This document shows, piece by piece, positions 20,713 to 20,949 of a stretch of 20,949 bases of DNA; within the stretch, counting starts at the first letter, position 1; every line of letters begins with the position of its first letter. A program made the translations under genes and the position numbers. The notes beneath the pieces were generated by a model that was not told the origin of the DNA, made no database searches, and worked only from the letters and a program-made list of their open reading frames with translations. The DNA lies in NCBI GenBank assembly GCA_050944915.1, contig JBMNRY010000027.1, positions 1-20,949 of the forward strand, given 5' to 3'. This stretch comes from JBMNRY01 sp050944915. Lineage in GTDB: Bacteria; Bacillota; Limnochordia; JAAZLZ01.

Positions 20713-20949
20713 GGCATCAGCCTCCTTTCTCACTGACCATCTACCAACTACTGGCACTGGCGCAGCCTTGTCGTCCTTATACTGTTCTAACCATGTTGTA
20801 TGGCTGTTCTTGATTGTCTCGCTCGTTAGTGTGAACCAAACATCCCCCGTAATGGCCCAGAATAGCTGTATAACGGTGTCATCTTGCTTCCAGTCTAAAG
20901 TGTGACTAAGAAAACGAGTTTTAGGGTCACCGTACTTGGCCGTCAGCAT
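20713..20949 (-). CDS. Possible C-terminal part of an upstream gene, in frame with the integrase (partial)
   Basis: The same frame as the integrase is open over 79 codons to the window edge. The translation looks like a real protein rather than chance: MLTAKYGDPKTRFLSHTLDW, then DDTVIQLFWAITGDVWFTL and TTWLEQYKDDKAAP, compatible with the end of a small alpha/beta domain of unknown function. No stop separates it from the integrase, whose ribosome binding site sits inside its last codons. Either the upstream protein is fused to the integrase by lack of a stop, or the stretch is a long amino-terminal part of a read-through form. The first Met may be internal, since the gene runs out of the window. 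Confidence 0.4.

Larger units (their letters stand above)
19446..20949. mobile_element. Left end of an integrative element in tRNA-Leu(CAG) (partial)
   Basis: A complete tyrosine integrase points towards the 3' end of an intact tRNA gene, with clustered repeats between them. This is the usual arrangement at the attL end of a prophage, integrative plasmid or conjugative element. The attachment core probably lies in the tRNA 3' half. The other end and the cargo are outside the window, so the type of element and its activity cannot be judged. Confidence 0.7.

Noticed and set aside
1..20949. CRISPR array, toxin-antitoxin pair, restriction or defence system, insertion sequence
   Set aside because: No regularly spaced repeats, no transposase and no such gene pair were seen; any cargo of the element lies beyond the right edge.

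Overview
The window looks like a chromosomal segment of an endospore-forming Firmicute, with a GC content that looks moderately high by eye. It carries spoIIID, a SpoIIQ-like gene and codY, and its gene order resembles the Bacillus/Clostridia core around ywlC-mntP-ywlE-rpiB-upp-comEB-tagO-mnaA-ywmB-spoIIQ-spoIIID-flhO-flhP. Directly after the two rod genes lies a FlgA-type P-ring assembly factor, which is normally tied to an outer membrane. Together these suggest a sporulating diderm Firmicute (for example Limnochordia- or Halanaerobiales-like). This placement is inference from gene content, not a measured phylogeny.

Layout. At 1-1933 (minus) is a flagellar rod cluster: flgF-like, flgG and a flgA cut by the window edge. 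At 2103-4063 (minus) is a sporulation block: a YwmB-like gene, a SpoIIQ-like degenerate M23 protein behind a sigma-F-like promoter, and spoIIID behind a well-matched sigma-E-like promoter. At 4068-8252 (minus) is a tight operon running from a YwlE-RpiB fusion through upp and dCMP deaminase to the envelope precursor genes tagO/wecA and mnaA/wecB. mntP (minus) and a small zinc-ribbon gene (plus) are divergent at 8376-9313. At 9350-14156 (minus) is a translation-quality cluster: an RCK_C membrane protein, yqhQ (DUF1385), prfA, prmC and ywlC (Sua5), ending in a clear terminator. hflX, a PHP phosphatase and a 73-residue unknown protein follow (minus), then dinB (plus) convergent with codY (minus).

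From about 18797 to 19358 the sequence is non-coding and AT-richer. It holds a consensus codY promoter, a structured codY leader and an orphan hairpin. It leads to tRNA-Leu(CAG) at 19359-19445. Immediately past the tRNA and its terminator lie four TGTAGCAA repeats and a complete tyrosine integrase (minus). This is the left edge of an integrated element whose cargo lies beyond the window.

How the genes work together: most of the window is housekeeping. It covers nucleotide salvage, translation termination (PrfA methylated by PrmC), tRNA t6A synthesis, undecaprenyl-linked glycan precursors, manganese export, arginine dephosphorylation and nutrient sensing. The most unusual points are the in-frame YwlE-RpiB fusion with a retained internal ribosome binding site, the apparent hairpin-bridged ribosome binding site of prfA, hairpins at the spoIIQ and spoIIID promoters that would form only in read-through RNA, and the open reading frame joining the integrase to an upstream coding segment. 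Many genes appear to start with TTG or GTG.
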